Counted from the first letter of the stretch, positions 23,062 through 32,053 are shown. The stretch: DNA of 43,700 nucleotides from Helicobacter sp. (GCF_014799995.1 NZ_JAAVGY010000035.1:1-43700), one strand, 5' to 3'. The notes: generated by a model not told the origin, from the letters alone. A program made the numbers and translations.

Positions 23062-25416
23062 GGCTCTTTTTGCCAAATTTGCTTCAATGCCTTGCGCTAT
23101 GACATCATCTTGTTTGCCATCAATCCCTACTAAGCTCATTGCCCAACTTGGTCCTGAAATAATGAGTTTCCACATAATGTAAGAGGAAGCTAACTTACCA
23201 AAAATCACTAGAAGTCCTGTAATCGCACCTATAACAAAATTGGTATGGAAGTTATACCAACTTGTCTCAATCCCGCTAAACTGCTCTACACTCATAAAAA
23301 TGAAAATTTCATCTATTAAAGTATGAACAAACAACGCAAGGTAGATAAAAAGCACGATTAAAATAGGTTTAAAAAATATCGCGATTCCACTTACTAAGAA
23401 ATCTACAATTTTATTCATTCTTTTTGTTGCAAGAGCAAAGGCGACTACAAAGGGCGAAATGTAGAAATATTTGCAGAGGGATACAAGATAGGACACAAAA
23501 ACAATAATGGAAGCGGTGGTGCAAACAAGTAATGGCACTTTTTCAAATGTCCATTCCAACAGTAAAATGCTAATAGCATATGCGGATATTGTTGTTACTG
23601 CTCCAACAACCCAGCCTATTATACCTCCCATTACAGAACCAACGACAGGAATAGCAGAGCCAATTCCAGCTCTAATTGTCGCAGTAAGTTTTGTTTGATT
23701 ATCTTTCACAAAATCTTTAATAGCACTTGCACCGGGCAACATCATCCAGACAAGCTTTCCTGCTAAAGAACCTAATAAGCTATCATTAATTTTGCCTTTA
23801 GATTCTCCTTGTGTATATCCTTTTTCAGAAAACTCTTCAACATTCTTTTGATTTTTTTCTGTGGCTTCTTTTACATCATAATTAACGACTTGATCATCTG
23901 CAAAAACAAAAGTTTGCGCTAGGATTGCGGAGCTTGGAGTGATGAGAGAGTTAATCCAACCGAGCTGATTTTCTCTTGTATTAAAATAGGAATCTAGTCT
24001 GTTAATTTTGTTTTTAATGTTTTCGCTAGAATTGAATTTTTTGATTCCATTAAGTTGAGTTTGAACTCTGTCTAAATCATTTTTAGCTTTTAGAATCTCT
24101 ACTTCTAAAAAGATACAAGCTTCTAATGATATGTCCTGTTCTTTTCCTGCAATTTGATTAAAATCTTGCCGATACACTTCTTTGAATTTTTCTTTTTCTT
24201 CTTCTGTGAGAGTTGTAAAATAGGATTCATTTTGTGCAGAGTAGGGCTTGGTATATCTTTTTGCACAGGTGTTATTGTAGATGTTTTCGCCCTGCGTTGC
24301 GATATATTGTTTTTCATACTTTTGGTTCAAAAGCGAAACAACTCCAGCATAGTTGATACCCCCTATGCTCTTGTAAATTTTATCCATATAGGTTTTTCCA
24401 CCAATCGCACTTGCCATATCGGCTATTTTTGTGGATTCTGTTGTGAAATATCTAATGGTGTTTTGAACCATAGTGGAATGCGCTGTCCCATTTGCTTCAG
24501 GAATAGGCATAAAGAATGTTCCAACCATTAAAAGTGGAATATAGAATTTGTGCAAATAAGGCTGATTGCTCGCACTCTCTCCACGATTCTCTAAATAGAC
24601 TTGTAGTTTGTTTGCCCCTATGCTTGAGATATAGAATCCTCCGACTACCACAAAAAGCAAGATTTGTAAATGCTGATAGACTTTTTCCATATTCATAAAC
24701 AAATCAGAAAAATAAGCCATATTGTTTTTATTAAAACCATCAATCGCAGAAGTTTTCTGATATTCTTTGCCTGCGATGGATGTTGGTAGTTGAGAATCTT
24801 GCCACCAATTGTTTGCATTCTTAATTAGTCCATCAATAATGTTTCCTTCATTACTGATTTGGTCGTGAATAAGAGAATTTGTCCCCCTCCCACTTATTTT
24901 TTCCAAGCTTACAAAATCTAAACCATTTTTTAGGGTTAAATGTCCTAAATTCTTTGTTTGTTCTCTGTCTATGATATTAGGATTTAATGTTGCGAGGGAG
25001 GATAAAAAATGCGACATTGTCAAAGAATCACTCTTTTCTGTGTATGCGATTTTGGATTCTAGGAAGTCTTTGTTTTGATTCAAAAGACTTTTAAAAGATG
25101 TTGCTTCTGTCTCAAGCCCTTTTCTAACTTCTTTTCTGCAAGTCGCATTGGTTTGATTTGCGCTAAATTTCAAATCTAAATTCAAATCTGAAATTTCATA
25201 AACTTTACAAAAGGTTGTTCCATTGGCAAAATCAAAGCCTATAATTTGCGTTGCATAGCCATTATTGACTTTTCTACACTTCCATTCGCATTTAGAATTT
25301 TCGACAACAGAATCGTTTAAAGGAAAGACTTTTTTCATCTCCTCTGTATCGGCGGTGGCATTGTTTGCATAAAGAATATTTAAAGACAATAAGAGACAAA
25401 CTATAATTTCTTTCAT
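23050..25416 (-). CDS. Polytopic T4SS inner-membrane protein (VirB6/TraG-N/DotA-like)
   Basis: 788 aa. An N-terminal signal peptide (KEIIVCLLLSLNILYANN) and Cys-containing periplasmic region come first. One membrane helix follows near residue 250 (ILLFVVVGGFYISSIG) and another near 300 (FYIPLLMVGTFFMP). A long soluble loop of about 200 residues is followed by at least five helices from about 580 to 770 (VGAVTTISAYAISILLLEW; LFIYLALFVHTLIDEIFIFM; IGAITGLLVIFG). This matches large VirB6/TraG-N-type channel proteins; which subfamily cannot be decided by eye. Its ATG overlaps the previous stop (ATGA). Confidence 0.75.
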   Translation of the reverse strand: MKEIIVCLLLSLNILYANNATADTEEMKKVFPLNDSVVENSKCEWKCRKVNNGYATQIIGFDFANGTTFCKVYEISDLNLDLKFSANQTNATCRKEVRKGLETEATSFKSLLNQNKDFLESKIAYTEKSDSLTMSHFLSSLATLNPNIIDREQTKNLGHLTLKNGLDFVSLEKISGRGTNSLIHDQISNEGNIIDGLIKNANNWWQDSQLPTSIAGKEYQKTSAIDGFNKNNMAYFSDLFMNMEKVYQHLQILLFVVVGGFYISSIGANKLQVYLENRGESASNQPYLHKFYIPLLMVGTFFMPIPEANGTAHSTMVQNTIRYFTTESTKIADMASAIGGKTYMDKIYKSIGGINYAGVVSLLNQKYEKQYIATQGENIYNNTCAKRYTKPYSAQNESYFTTLTEEEKEKFKEVYRQDFNQIAGKEQDISLEACIFLEVEILKAKNDLDRVQTQLNGIKKFNSSENIKNKINRLDSYFNTRENQLGWINSLITPSSAILAQTFVFADDQVVNYDVKEATEKNQKNVEEFSEKGYTQGESKGKINDSLLGSLAGKLVWMMLPGASAIKDFVKDNQTKLTATIRAGIGSAIPVVGSVMGGIIGWVVGAVTTISAYAISILLLEWTFEKVPLLVCTTASIIVFVSYLVSLCKYFYISPFVVAFALATKRMNKIVDFLVSGIAIFFKPILIVLFIYLALFVHTLIDEIFIFMSVEQFSGIETSWYNFHTNFVIGAITGLLVIFGKLASSYIMWKLIISGPSWAMSLVGIDGKQDDVIAQGIEANLAKRAFVA

Positions 25417-26174
25417 TTCCTTCTCCTTTTAATTTGGTATTGTGTTTTTAAATAAGAATCTTGGGATTCTTGATTGTCTTGAGATTTATCAATCTCTAGT
25501 GTATCTTTTAAAGAAATAGTATTTGTGGGATTGGTTAAATTCTGATGAATATTGTTTAGTTTGTTTTTAAAGTTTGAAAAAAGTTTGCTTTGGTTACTTT
25601 GATTGCTTGAGTTTTCTTGATGATTGGAATTGTTTGAGGAATCCTCTTTGTTTAAAGAGGAAGTTACTAGATTCTTTGGAGTAAGCGTTACTCCATTTTG
25701 TTGGTAAGCTTTAAGGGCTTGTTGCTTGTAGTATTCAGATTGTCGTATAAGATGATTTGTCTTTTTTAGGTTTTGCTCTCTTACTTGTAATTCTTGGAGC
25801 GATACTCTGGCGTCAAAATCTCTTCTCCATATTTCATCACCATTGACTCCACAAATGCTTTCGCGTCCCTCGCAAATGCTTCTGCTTCCTGTCTGAATTT
25901 CACTGCTTCTTGCAATTCTCTTTCCGATAATTCCTCTAATTCGTCCAATGACATTGCGGGTATATCTTTCCACGCTTGTGGAATCTGATTGCTTGATAGG
26001 ATTTGCATTTTCTATCTCCTTTAATTCTTTTTGAATATTAATTTTATCAAAATATTCCTTGCTATTGGGTTCAAAAAGATAAATTTCTGCATTATCTTTA
26101 TCAATGACAAAATGAAAATTTGTCTCTTTTTCTAACTCTTTAAGCTTTAAGAGTAATTCAAAGTCTGGATTCAT
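25413..26174 (-). CDS. 253-aa T4SS-operon protein hosting a nested gene
   Basis: The N-terminal 60 residues (PDFELLLKLKELEKETNFHF) and the C-terminal 120 (KKTNHLIRQSEYYKQQALKA, then Asn/Ser/Gln-rich, ending QIKRRRK) look like ordinary protein. Residues about 60-128 are odd: Arg/Gly/Ile/Ser-rich (VIGRIRGIIGKRIARSSEIQ). That stretch is exactly where the nested 75-aa gene lies. It may be real dual coding, or an alternation of frames caused by two indels. It overlaps the VirB6-like start. Confidence 0.6.
   Translation of the reverse strand: MNPDFELLLKLKELEKETNFHFVIDKDNAEIYLFEPNSKEYFDKINIQKELKEIENANPIKQSDSTSVERYTRNVIGRIRGIIGKRIARSSEIQTGSRSICEGRESICGVNGDEIWRRDFDARVSLQELQVREQNLKKTNHLIRQSEYYKQQALKAYQQNGVTLTPKNLVTSSLNKEDSSNNSNHQENSSNQSNQSKLFSNFKNKLNNIHQNLTNPTNTISLKDTLEIDKSQDNQESQDSYLKTQYQIKRRRK
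25781..26008 (-). CDS. Nested 75-aa acidic helical protein
   Basis: ATG at 26008 with AAAGGAGATAGAAA directly upstream, the best ribosome site in this stretch. The product is natural-looking: AWKDIPAMSLDELEELSERE, then QEAVKFRQEAEAFARDAKAF, ending PEYRSKNYK. It lies in another frame inside the 253-aa gene and probably forms helices. No family recognised. Confidence 0.6.
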   Translation of the reverse strand: MQILSSNQIPQAWKDIPAMSLDELEELSERELQEAVKFRQEAEAFARDAKAFVESMVMKYGEEILTPEYRSKNYK

Positions 26175-26227
26175 TTTCTGCTTCTCACCATTTTATAAAC
26201 ACTACTCCATTTTTGAAAAAGAAAAAA

Positions 26228-26784
26228 TCACTTTGTTATTTTGTGTGTCATTTTTGAAATAGCTCTTTCTCCAATAGTCTTTGCTATGCCAATAGGAGTA
26301 GGGTTTTTGGCTACATCAATCCCTGCTTTTACAACATCTTTTGTTGTTATATCTAGGGTTGTATTTTCTCCTTGTTCTTGACTGCCTAATTTATTTTTAC
26401 AATTCCAAAGGTTAAATCTTGCACATATTTGTTTTGCATATTTTTGCCAATCTGTTCTCTTGCCTCTTTACTAAGTGTTTGATTCTGTTCTAGCTCGTTT
26501 GTCATTAATGTAAAAAGTTTTTCTTTGCTTAGAGATTCATTGATTTTGAGCTCTTTTAATAATTCTTCGTTTTTATCAGATTTTTTCTTGAAAAGGTCGT
26601 TTAGCAAGTCTTGCAAAAATGCGAAAAAGGTTTTATCGCATAAGGAATCATCACTATTAATTGAAATTTCAGTATTTTTCAAATTCTTATCAATCTTACC
26701 AAGATTGTTTTTAAATTTGCTAAAAATTGAATCTTTAGGATATTCTAACTCTTTGTGCATTGCTTCTGTTGCCATTTCTGTCAT
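26228..26784 (-). pseudogene. First gene of the VirB6 operon, one-base frameshift
   Basis: Start ATG at 26784, with GGAG at proper spacing; an ATG at 26796 overlaps that site. As written it ends at 26386 after 132 codons. One extra base in the A/T run at 26394-26398 continues the frame for about 53 residues (NKLGSQEQGENTTLDITTKD; then KAGIDVAKNPTPIGIAKTIG) to a stop at 26228, giving about 185 aa. Charged, helical, no membrane segment; the C-terminus is weakly amphipathic. Function unknown. Confidence 0.5.
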
Positions 26785-26819
26785 TTTTAGCTCCATTATT
26801 TAAGTATAAAAATTTCGCG

Positions 26820-26881
26820 ATTATAGGAAAAAGAGAGAAGCTAAATATAAAAATTAGCTTAGAGTATTGCAAATTGCAATA
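26820..26881 (-). promoter_or_regulatory. Promoter C (VirB6 operon) with conserved palindrome
   Basis: Palindrome TATTGCAA-A-TTGCAATA at 26865-26881, flank CTTAGAG, then exactly 32 bases to a TATAAT -10 box (26820-26825) behind a T-rich tract. Same geometry as promoters A and B. Confidence 0.8.
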
Positions 26882-26889
26882 TTATTTTA

Positions 26890-26972
26890 ACAAGATTATA
26901 ATAATATCATATTAAATAATATAATGTTATACAATATAACATAATATGATATTATATCATATTATATAAAAT
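26890..26972. repeat. AT-rich ATAATATCATAT array beside promoter C
   Basis: Dense ATATCATATT, ATAATATGATATT and related inverted words upstream of promoter C. Same type as the arrays near 11500, 16320 and 21650. It occupies most of the gap between the 185-aa gene and virD4. Confidence 0.5.
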
Positions 26973-27031
26973 GTGAAATTTTAATTTTATAAGTGGGAGT
27001 ATAGCTAAAATTTTGTTGTTTTTTCACCAAA

Positions 27032-28846
27032 TCAACTCGCCTCCATTTTTTCTAATATCGTTTTAGCCTTGTTAAAAAACTCCCTCTTGCTCACATATTG
27101 TGTTAAAGGGATTTTCTCATCACTCATACCTTGATAAGTTGTTTTCTTTCCCATTGAAAGCAGTGAGGATTCTGCTTGAGCAATGGCTCTATGTAATTTA
27201 CCATTAGCAAAGATTATCATCTCCCCATTATTCATATTAACCACTTCATTATGTTCTATGGCATCTCTTTCTTCTACTTTATAAGTGTCCTCTACTGCTC
27301 CTTGTCCCTTAACAAACTCTCTCCGCTTTACAAAGTCCCTACTCATCACTTTGATTTTTTCTACCATTTTGGCATAAAATTCTGTGGTTTCGGGGTGCAT
27401 ATTTTTCATTAAAATATGCACACCTGTTACATCTATAATCTCTTTTCTTTCATAATCATTTTTTGCTACGACATCAATTTGAGCAGGACTTTGAAAAAAT
27501 GGAAAAATAGAAATACCAAGACTTCTGCTCTTGGATTCTAATCTCCCAAATCCCTCTATTACATAACTGCCTAATTCATCCAAGAAACACGCAAAGGGAA
27601 TCTTTGGTTCTTTTGCGAATTTTGCCTTTTGCGCCGCAACGCCCTTAATGAGCCCTAAAAGCAATCGTCCTAATTCTTTAGGCGTAGTGTCAGAATCCAT
27701 TGTAGGCAGTGTAACAAAGATAATTTTATTTCTTTGCGTGGCTTCCCATAGACTAATATCTGGATTAGGAGCATTAAAGATTCTACCATAATCAGAGCTT
27801 AGATTTGTTAGCACATTTCTCCAAGCTCCGACACAGACAGAGACATCATAGATTCCTTGTCCCTCTCCGCTTGTTTTTTTATACATTTCCTCAACCCATT
27901 TTTTATCTTCCTTATTGCCATTTAAAAACTCTTGAATATCTACTTCAATCGTAGAGCTCACATACTTTACAAAATCCATAATGCCCACATTCTCTCTTGC
28001 TAAATGTTTGTAATTAATAGCTTCTTTGACGAGTGTAGTTAGACTCATCATATTCGTTAGTGCAGAAAAGTCAAAGATAAAATCTTTTTCATTGTCTCTC
28101 TTATATACCATAAGCTTTAAGACGCATTTCATAAACTCTTTTTGTTTTTCTTTCCATTCATTCTCTTCACCAATAAGCAGTGCAATTAAAATCTCATAAA
28201 TACTCAAAGCTCCACCACTAAGCAAGGGATTAATTGTGTGGGTATTATCCATATCTAAGAAGTTTAGATATACAAAGTCATCTTCTCTACCTAAAGAAGC
28301 GACAAGCCCATAAATCTCTTTAGCAAATTCATCTGTTCCTTTCCCATCTACTATCATCATTCCGCCACCAAGCAATGTGTATTGCTCTATTAATCCTTTC
28401 ATTAAAACCGATTTACCTGCCCCAATGGTTGCCATACAAAGAAAATGTCTTTTCATCGTTTCAGCATTAATAAGCAATGGACGAATTTTATTATTGGGTG
28501 CTTTTCCACTTTTAACTGCATCACCATAGAATTTTTTAACTTCAGTTCCTAAACATAAAAGATAGTCTTTATTGCTCTCATTTGGAATTACAGCCTCTTT
28601 GGTGTCTTTGGGTTCATCATAAAGATAGAGTGCGATTCCACAAGAAAAGGCTAGAATCGCAGAAACATAAAGATAGAGTGATATGTTAAAATTATTCATA
28701 ACAAAAGAAGCAAGAAGCGAAAGTGCGATTCCAATATACATTAGCATTAAAAGGAATTTCTTTGGAATCTCCTCTCTACTTAGATATTCTACTAAAGTGT
28801 ATTGTTTGGGCTTAAAGTGTTTGACATTAGTGTGTATTACTTCCAT
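27032..28846 (-). CDS. virD4: VirD4/TraG-type coupling protein
   Basis: 604 aa. Two N-terminal membrane helices (about residues 29-50 and 54-73) precede a P-loop ATPase: Walker A ATIGAGKSVLM (about 138-148) and Walker B FACFLDELGSYV (about 415-426), then SKSRSLGISIFPFFQSPAQ, the conserved region of coupling proteins. These hexamers bring the relaxosome and substrate proteins to the T4SS channel and read C-terminal export signals. A good GGAG site precedes the ATG. Directly downstream of the HipA-like kinase gene. Confidence 0.93.
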   Translation of the reverse strand: MEVIHTNVKHFKPKQYTLVEYLSREEIPKKFLLMLMYIGIALSLLASFVMNNFNISLYLYVSAILAFSCGIALYLYDEPKDTKEAVIPNESNKDYLLCLGTEVKKFYGDAVKSGKAPNNKIRPLLINAETMKRHFLCMATIGAGKSVLMKGLIEQYTLLGGGMMIVDGKGTDEFAKEIYGLVASLGREDDFVYLNFLDMDNTHTINPLLSGGALSIYEILIALLIGEENEWKEKQKEFMKCVLKLMVYKRDNEKDFIFDFSALTNMMSLTTLVKEAINYKHLARENVGIMDFVKYVSSTIEVDIQEFLNGNKEDKKWVEEMYKKTSGEGQGIYDVSVCVGAWRNVLTNLSSDYGRIFNAPNPDISLWEATQRNKIIFVTLPTMDSDTTPKELGRLLLGLIKGVAAQKAKFAKEPKIPFACFLDELGSYVIEGFGRLESKSRSLGISIFPFFQSPAQIDVVAKNDYERKEIIDVTGVHILMKNMHPETTEFYAKMVEKIKVMSRDFVKRREFVKGQGAVEDTYKVEERDAIEHNEVVNMNNGEMIIFANGKLHRAIAQAESSLLSMGKKTTYQGMSDEKIPLTQYVSKREFFNKAKTILEKMEAS

Positions 28847-28880
28847 TTGTTTCTCCTTGTTTAAATTAATTTTCTAAAAT

Positions 28881-30227
28881 TTATTGTATTGTCCTTAGAT
28901 TCTTTTTAGATATATCCTCTTTGGTTGTGTTATCGGATTCTTGATTTTGAGTGGGGGTTTTCTTTAAAGATTTTTCTATTCTTGTACTTTGTTCTGCTTG
29001 AGCTTCATCTATTTTTTCAATCAATGCATTAAGGTTGGGTTGGGCTTGTGCGGAGTGTTGTCTTTTTTCCTCTATAAATCTCAAAGCCATTTTGGCTCTT
29101 TGTTGTATATGAGATTCTATGGGTTGTAACCATTCCTCGCTTAAATTAAATTCTTTGTGTCTTTTAAAGGTGAAGTGAGAGAGTTTTTCTAAGTTTGGGA
29201 TATGTCTTTCTTCAGCAAAAAGATTTAATTGTTTATCAAATTTAAAATCAAAATAACTTATATCATTTATTAAATATTTTGAAATATTGCCAAATTGACT
29301 TTTATTCAAAGTTGCCATAAAAGATAATCCATTATCAAAGATTGGTGCAGGGCGCAGAATCTCGCCTGTATTGTTATCTACAATCATCCCAAAGTTACCT
29401 AAATGTCTATCTTTATTGCAAATTAACGCATCAAAAAGCATTAAATTTTCAAAAGATTCCTTGCCATAGATATTAGAAATTTCTATCATCAATCTTAGTT
29501 TATTGTATTGTTTTGGCGATTCTTTTAACAAATAGTGTATCGGCATATACCCCTCATTTTCATTGGTGAAAATAGGACAAGCACTCACAATTTGATTATG
29601 AAATAATTTCAAATCATAAGGCACATAATCAAACTCCATTACTTCCGCAATTTGTGCCATATAATATTCGCTATATGCTTCTCCTATGCTATCATCATTT
29701 TTGGTTGAACCTTTATAGAGGTAAATTTGTCCATTGTCTCTATGCCAACATTTCTTTAACATTCCATTGGTGGTATATTCAGGGGAACTAGTAAATCCTT
29801 TAACTTTTGTTAGATTTAATCCAAAGGCACTTAAAGCAAGAGCCTCACTAAATTCATTCTCATAAAGATTAAAATCTTTCCATTTGTAATTTTTATCGCT
29901 TGGGATAATCCAATAAGAATCGTTAAGAGATAATCCAAAAGAGATGTCAATATATGCTATTGGGTTATAATCTTTATCTTCAGGTATTGAAGCTAAAATA
30001 TTTTCAGCAAATTGTCTATTTTGTGGCACTTTTCTATGTCTTATCCAAGATTCCAAAGAACTTAGCAAATCGCTTTGTAAGATTTGTTTAGGCAATGCGT
30101 TTTTATCTATAATTGAAGCGTCTTTAAGAGAAACATAACTAATGGTTTGTCCCTTAAAAGTTTCAATATCTTTTTCTACTTCAAACTCTAAAACCACTTT
30201 GTCTTTGTTTTTAAGTAGGTATTTCAT
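28881..30227 (-). CDS. HipA/CtkA-like serine/threonine kinase with a C-terminal extension
   Basis: 448 aa. The HipA-fold catalytic motifs are present: LICNKDRHLGNFGMIVD (about 265-281, catalytic Asp in NKDRH) and PAPIFDNGLSF (about 292-302, metal-binding Asp). An upstream Lys candidate lies in IYLYKGSTKND. The N-terminus is not the HipA N1 domain. H. pylori CtkA, a secreted pro-inflammatory kinase carried on TnPZ, has this fold. No HipB-like antitoxin is adjacent. After residue 385 comes an extension with EKIDEAQAEQSTR, shared with the 259-aa protein. A role as a translocated kinase is inference. Confidence 0.8.
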   Translation of the reverse strand: MKYLLKNKDKVVLEFEVEKDIETFKGQTISYVSLKDASIIDKNALPKQILQSDLLSSLESWIRHRKVPQNRQFAENILASIPEDKDYNPIAYIDISFGLSLNDSYWIIPSDKNYKWKDFNLYENEFSEALALSAFGLNLTKVKGFTSSPEYTTNGMLKKCWHRDNGQIYLYKGSTKNDDSIGEAYSEYYMAQIAEVMEFDYVPYDLKLFHNQIVSACPIFTNENEGYMPIHYLLKESPKQYNKLRLMIEISNIYGKESFENLMLFDALICNKDRHLGNFGMIVDNNTGEILRPAPIFDNGLSFMATLNKSQFGNISKYLINDISYFDFKFDKQLNLFAEERHIPNLEKLSHFTFKRHKEFNLSEEWLQPIESHIQQRAKMALRFIEEKRQHSAQAQPNLNALIEKIDEAQAEQSTRIEKSLKKTPTQNQESDNTTKEDISKKNLRTIQ

Positions 30228-30251
30228 TATCTTTTCCTTTTTGCGCTCTAT

Positions 30252-30602
30252 CTATTCTTTCACAGATTTGATTGTATTTACTATACTTTGAATTTCATTC
30301 TGTTGCTTGAAATAAAAGTTTTGACTTTTTTCATTGATATTTTTATTTTTCTCTAGGTTTAATAAAATTTCATTTTCTCTTAATGCGCTTTCTTGCGCTT
30401 TGATAATCTCATTATCTAAAAGCGCATTTAGCTCCTCTATGCTTGTAAAAATTTCTTGTTCTTGACTATTATAAGATTTTTTTCCTTGTTCTGCCTTTTG
30501 ACTTCCTAAATAAGAATCTCTACAACCACCACAAGCAAAGCTAAGGTGAGGAATACTTAAAACTAAAAGAATCGTGAGTGATAAATGGCTAAATGCTTTC
30601 AT
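30252..30602 (-). CDS. Small exported T4SS-associated protein (possibly VirB5- or VirB7-like)
   Basis: 116 aa with a clear signal peptide (KAFSHLSLTILLVLSIPHLS) followed by FACGGC; the Cys could be a lipidation site but the lipobox is imperfect. The mature part is charged and helical. Its start overlaps the stop of the Fic-zeta gene (ATGA). Confidence 0.65.
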   Translation of the reverse strand: MKAFSHLSLTILLVLSIPHLSFACGGCRDSYLGSQKAEQGKKSYNSQEQEIFTSIEELNALLDNEIIKAQESALRENEILLNLEKNKNINEKSQNFYFKQQNEIQSIVNTIKSVKE

Positions 30603-32053
30603 TTACATTTCCTTATTTTAGATTCTACGCTATTTTCTGCAATATTAGAATCTTTCGTAAGATTTTTTGTATTCTCTTGCATTAAGTCTTTTGAATTTTG
30701 CATTTTTTGAATACTTTGTTGATTGGATTCTAAGATTTGCATTCTATATTCAATAGAGTCGTTAGGATTAAAGTTTTGAATATTCATTTGTTTATTGGGA
30801 ATTATAGTATGGGTTTTGACAATTTTATTTTTAGAATTATCAAATATAAATACTTTATCACAAAAAGGAATCACTTTTTCTAAATTTTCAAGTGATTCTT
30901 TGAATCTTCTTTCAATAAGATTTTCATCAATGTTATGCCCACCTTTTTTAACTCTCTGTGCTACTCTATTTTTGGCAATCTCCACAGAATCTACTTTGAC
31001 ATAGTAAAGATAAATGGCATAATCACACTTTTTTAGTTTTTGAAAAAGAGCAAGAATACTAGAGCCACAGAGCGTAGTTTCAAGATTAAAATCATAGGAG
31101 TTTCTTATATAAGAATTTCTCAAATTGATTGCAATTTTAGAAGCACGGATTTGGTCTTTTTGGTTTTTCCAATCCCCAAATGCGCTGACGATTTCATCAA
31201 TATTAATGCGTCTTCCAAAATCATTTTTCTGCTCAAGCTCATTGTAATAGAGAGTTGTTTTACCTGCTCCATTCACTCCAGCAAAGATATAAGCATTTTT
31301 CATTGTATTGATTCCTCTTATATTGGGAGAAAATGCAAAAGAATTTTGTTGTATTTGTTCTATCAATCCCAAACTTCTCCCTTGACAATACTCTAAAAAT
31401 GACACAAATTGCTTTAAATTATTATCGTTTTGATAAGCATTGAGACATTCTAAATATTTGCTTCTATTTTCATTTTCAATGAGTGGCGGAATGAGGTTGT
31501 TTTGAATACATTGAAAGCTCATTAAAAGTCTGCCTGTTCTGCCATTGCCATCAGCAAAGGGATGGATTCTCTCATAAAGTGCGTGAAACTCGGCAATTTG
31601 TTCTAAAGTTAGTTGATTACTTGGAAATCTATAAAGTAAATTTTCTATTTCTTGCGAAATTTTGTGTGGCAATGTAAGTTCTATCTCTGCGCCCACGATT
31701 CTTGCTTCATCTGTTCTGTATGCTCCAATAGGTTTTCTGATTAGTTGCGGGCTTATCCTTTGTGCATTAGAGAAAATCAAATAATGCAAATCTTTTATAA
31801 AAGAGCTATCTAATGTTTTACTTTTATCATTTGCCTCACGAATGATTACATCATAAGCCTCTGCAAATCCTAAAATAATAAGTTGCTCATCAATAGGCTT
31901 ATTATGAGCAGTTCTCCCTGTTTCAAGCAATGTTTTTGTCTCTCCATAGTTTAAAGAGATTCCCTCTATGGCATTGCTATGGTGCGTAATACTAATACGC
32001 AGAGTTTTAAACAATTCCTCCCTTTGTAATAGAGTTAAATCACTCAACTTCAT
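30599..32053 (-). CDS. Fic AMP-transferase fused to a zeta-toxin-like kinase
   Basis: 484 aa. Residues 1-230 are a Fic domain with the full active site HPFADGNGRTGR (about 163-174) and an N-terminal inhibitory motif SNAIEG (about 27-32; S/T-x-x-x-E-G/N), so it is the self-inhibited class. Residues about 250-420 are a zeta-toxin/AAA-type P-loop domain: IFAGVNGAGKTTLY (about 255-268) and FNLETTLCGSS. An internal ATG at 31303 with AGAGGA upstream could yield the zeta part alone. The tail (about 437-484) carries ILESNQQSIQKMQNSKDL, shared with two other element proteins, and ends in KIRKCK. Likely targets are nucleotides or proteins in the host or recipient; substrates unknown. Confidence 0.85.
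   Translation of the reverse strand: MKLSDLTLLQREELFKTLRISITHHSNAIEGISLNYGETKTLLETGRTAHNKPIDEQLIILGFAEAYDVIIREANDKSKTLDSSFIKDLHYLIFSNAQRISPQLIRKPIGAYRTDEARIVGAEIELTLPHKISQEIENLLYRFPSNQLTLEQIAEFHALYERIHPFADGNGRTGRLLMSFQCIQNNLIPPLIENENRSKYLECLNAYQNDNNLKQFVSFLEYCQGRSLGLIEQIQQNSFAFSPNIRGINTMKNAYIFAGVNGAGKTTLYYNELEQKNDFGRRINIDEIVSAFGDWKNQKDQIRASKIAINLRNSYIRNSYDFNLETTLCGSSILALFQKLKKCDYAIYLYYVKVDSVEIAKNRVAQRVKKGGHNIDENLIERRFKESLENLEKVIPFCDKVFIFDNSKNKIVKTHTIIPNKQMNIQNFNPNDSIEYRMQILESNQQSIQKMQNSKDLMQENTKNLTKDSNIAENSVESKIRKCK

Noticed and set aside
24154..24531. 125-codon plus-strand ORF opposite the VirB6-like gene
   Set aside because: Cys/Phe-rich shadow of a clearly coding strand, no ribosome site.
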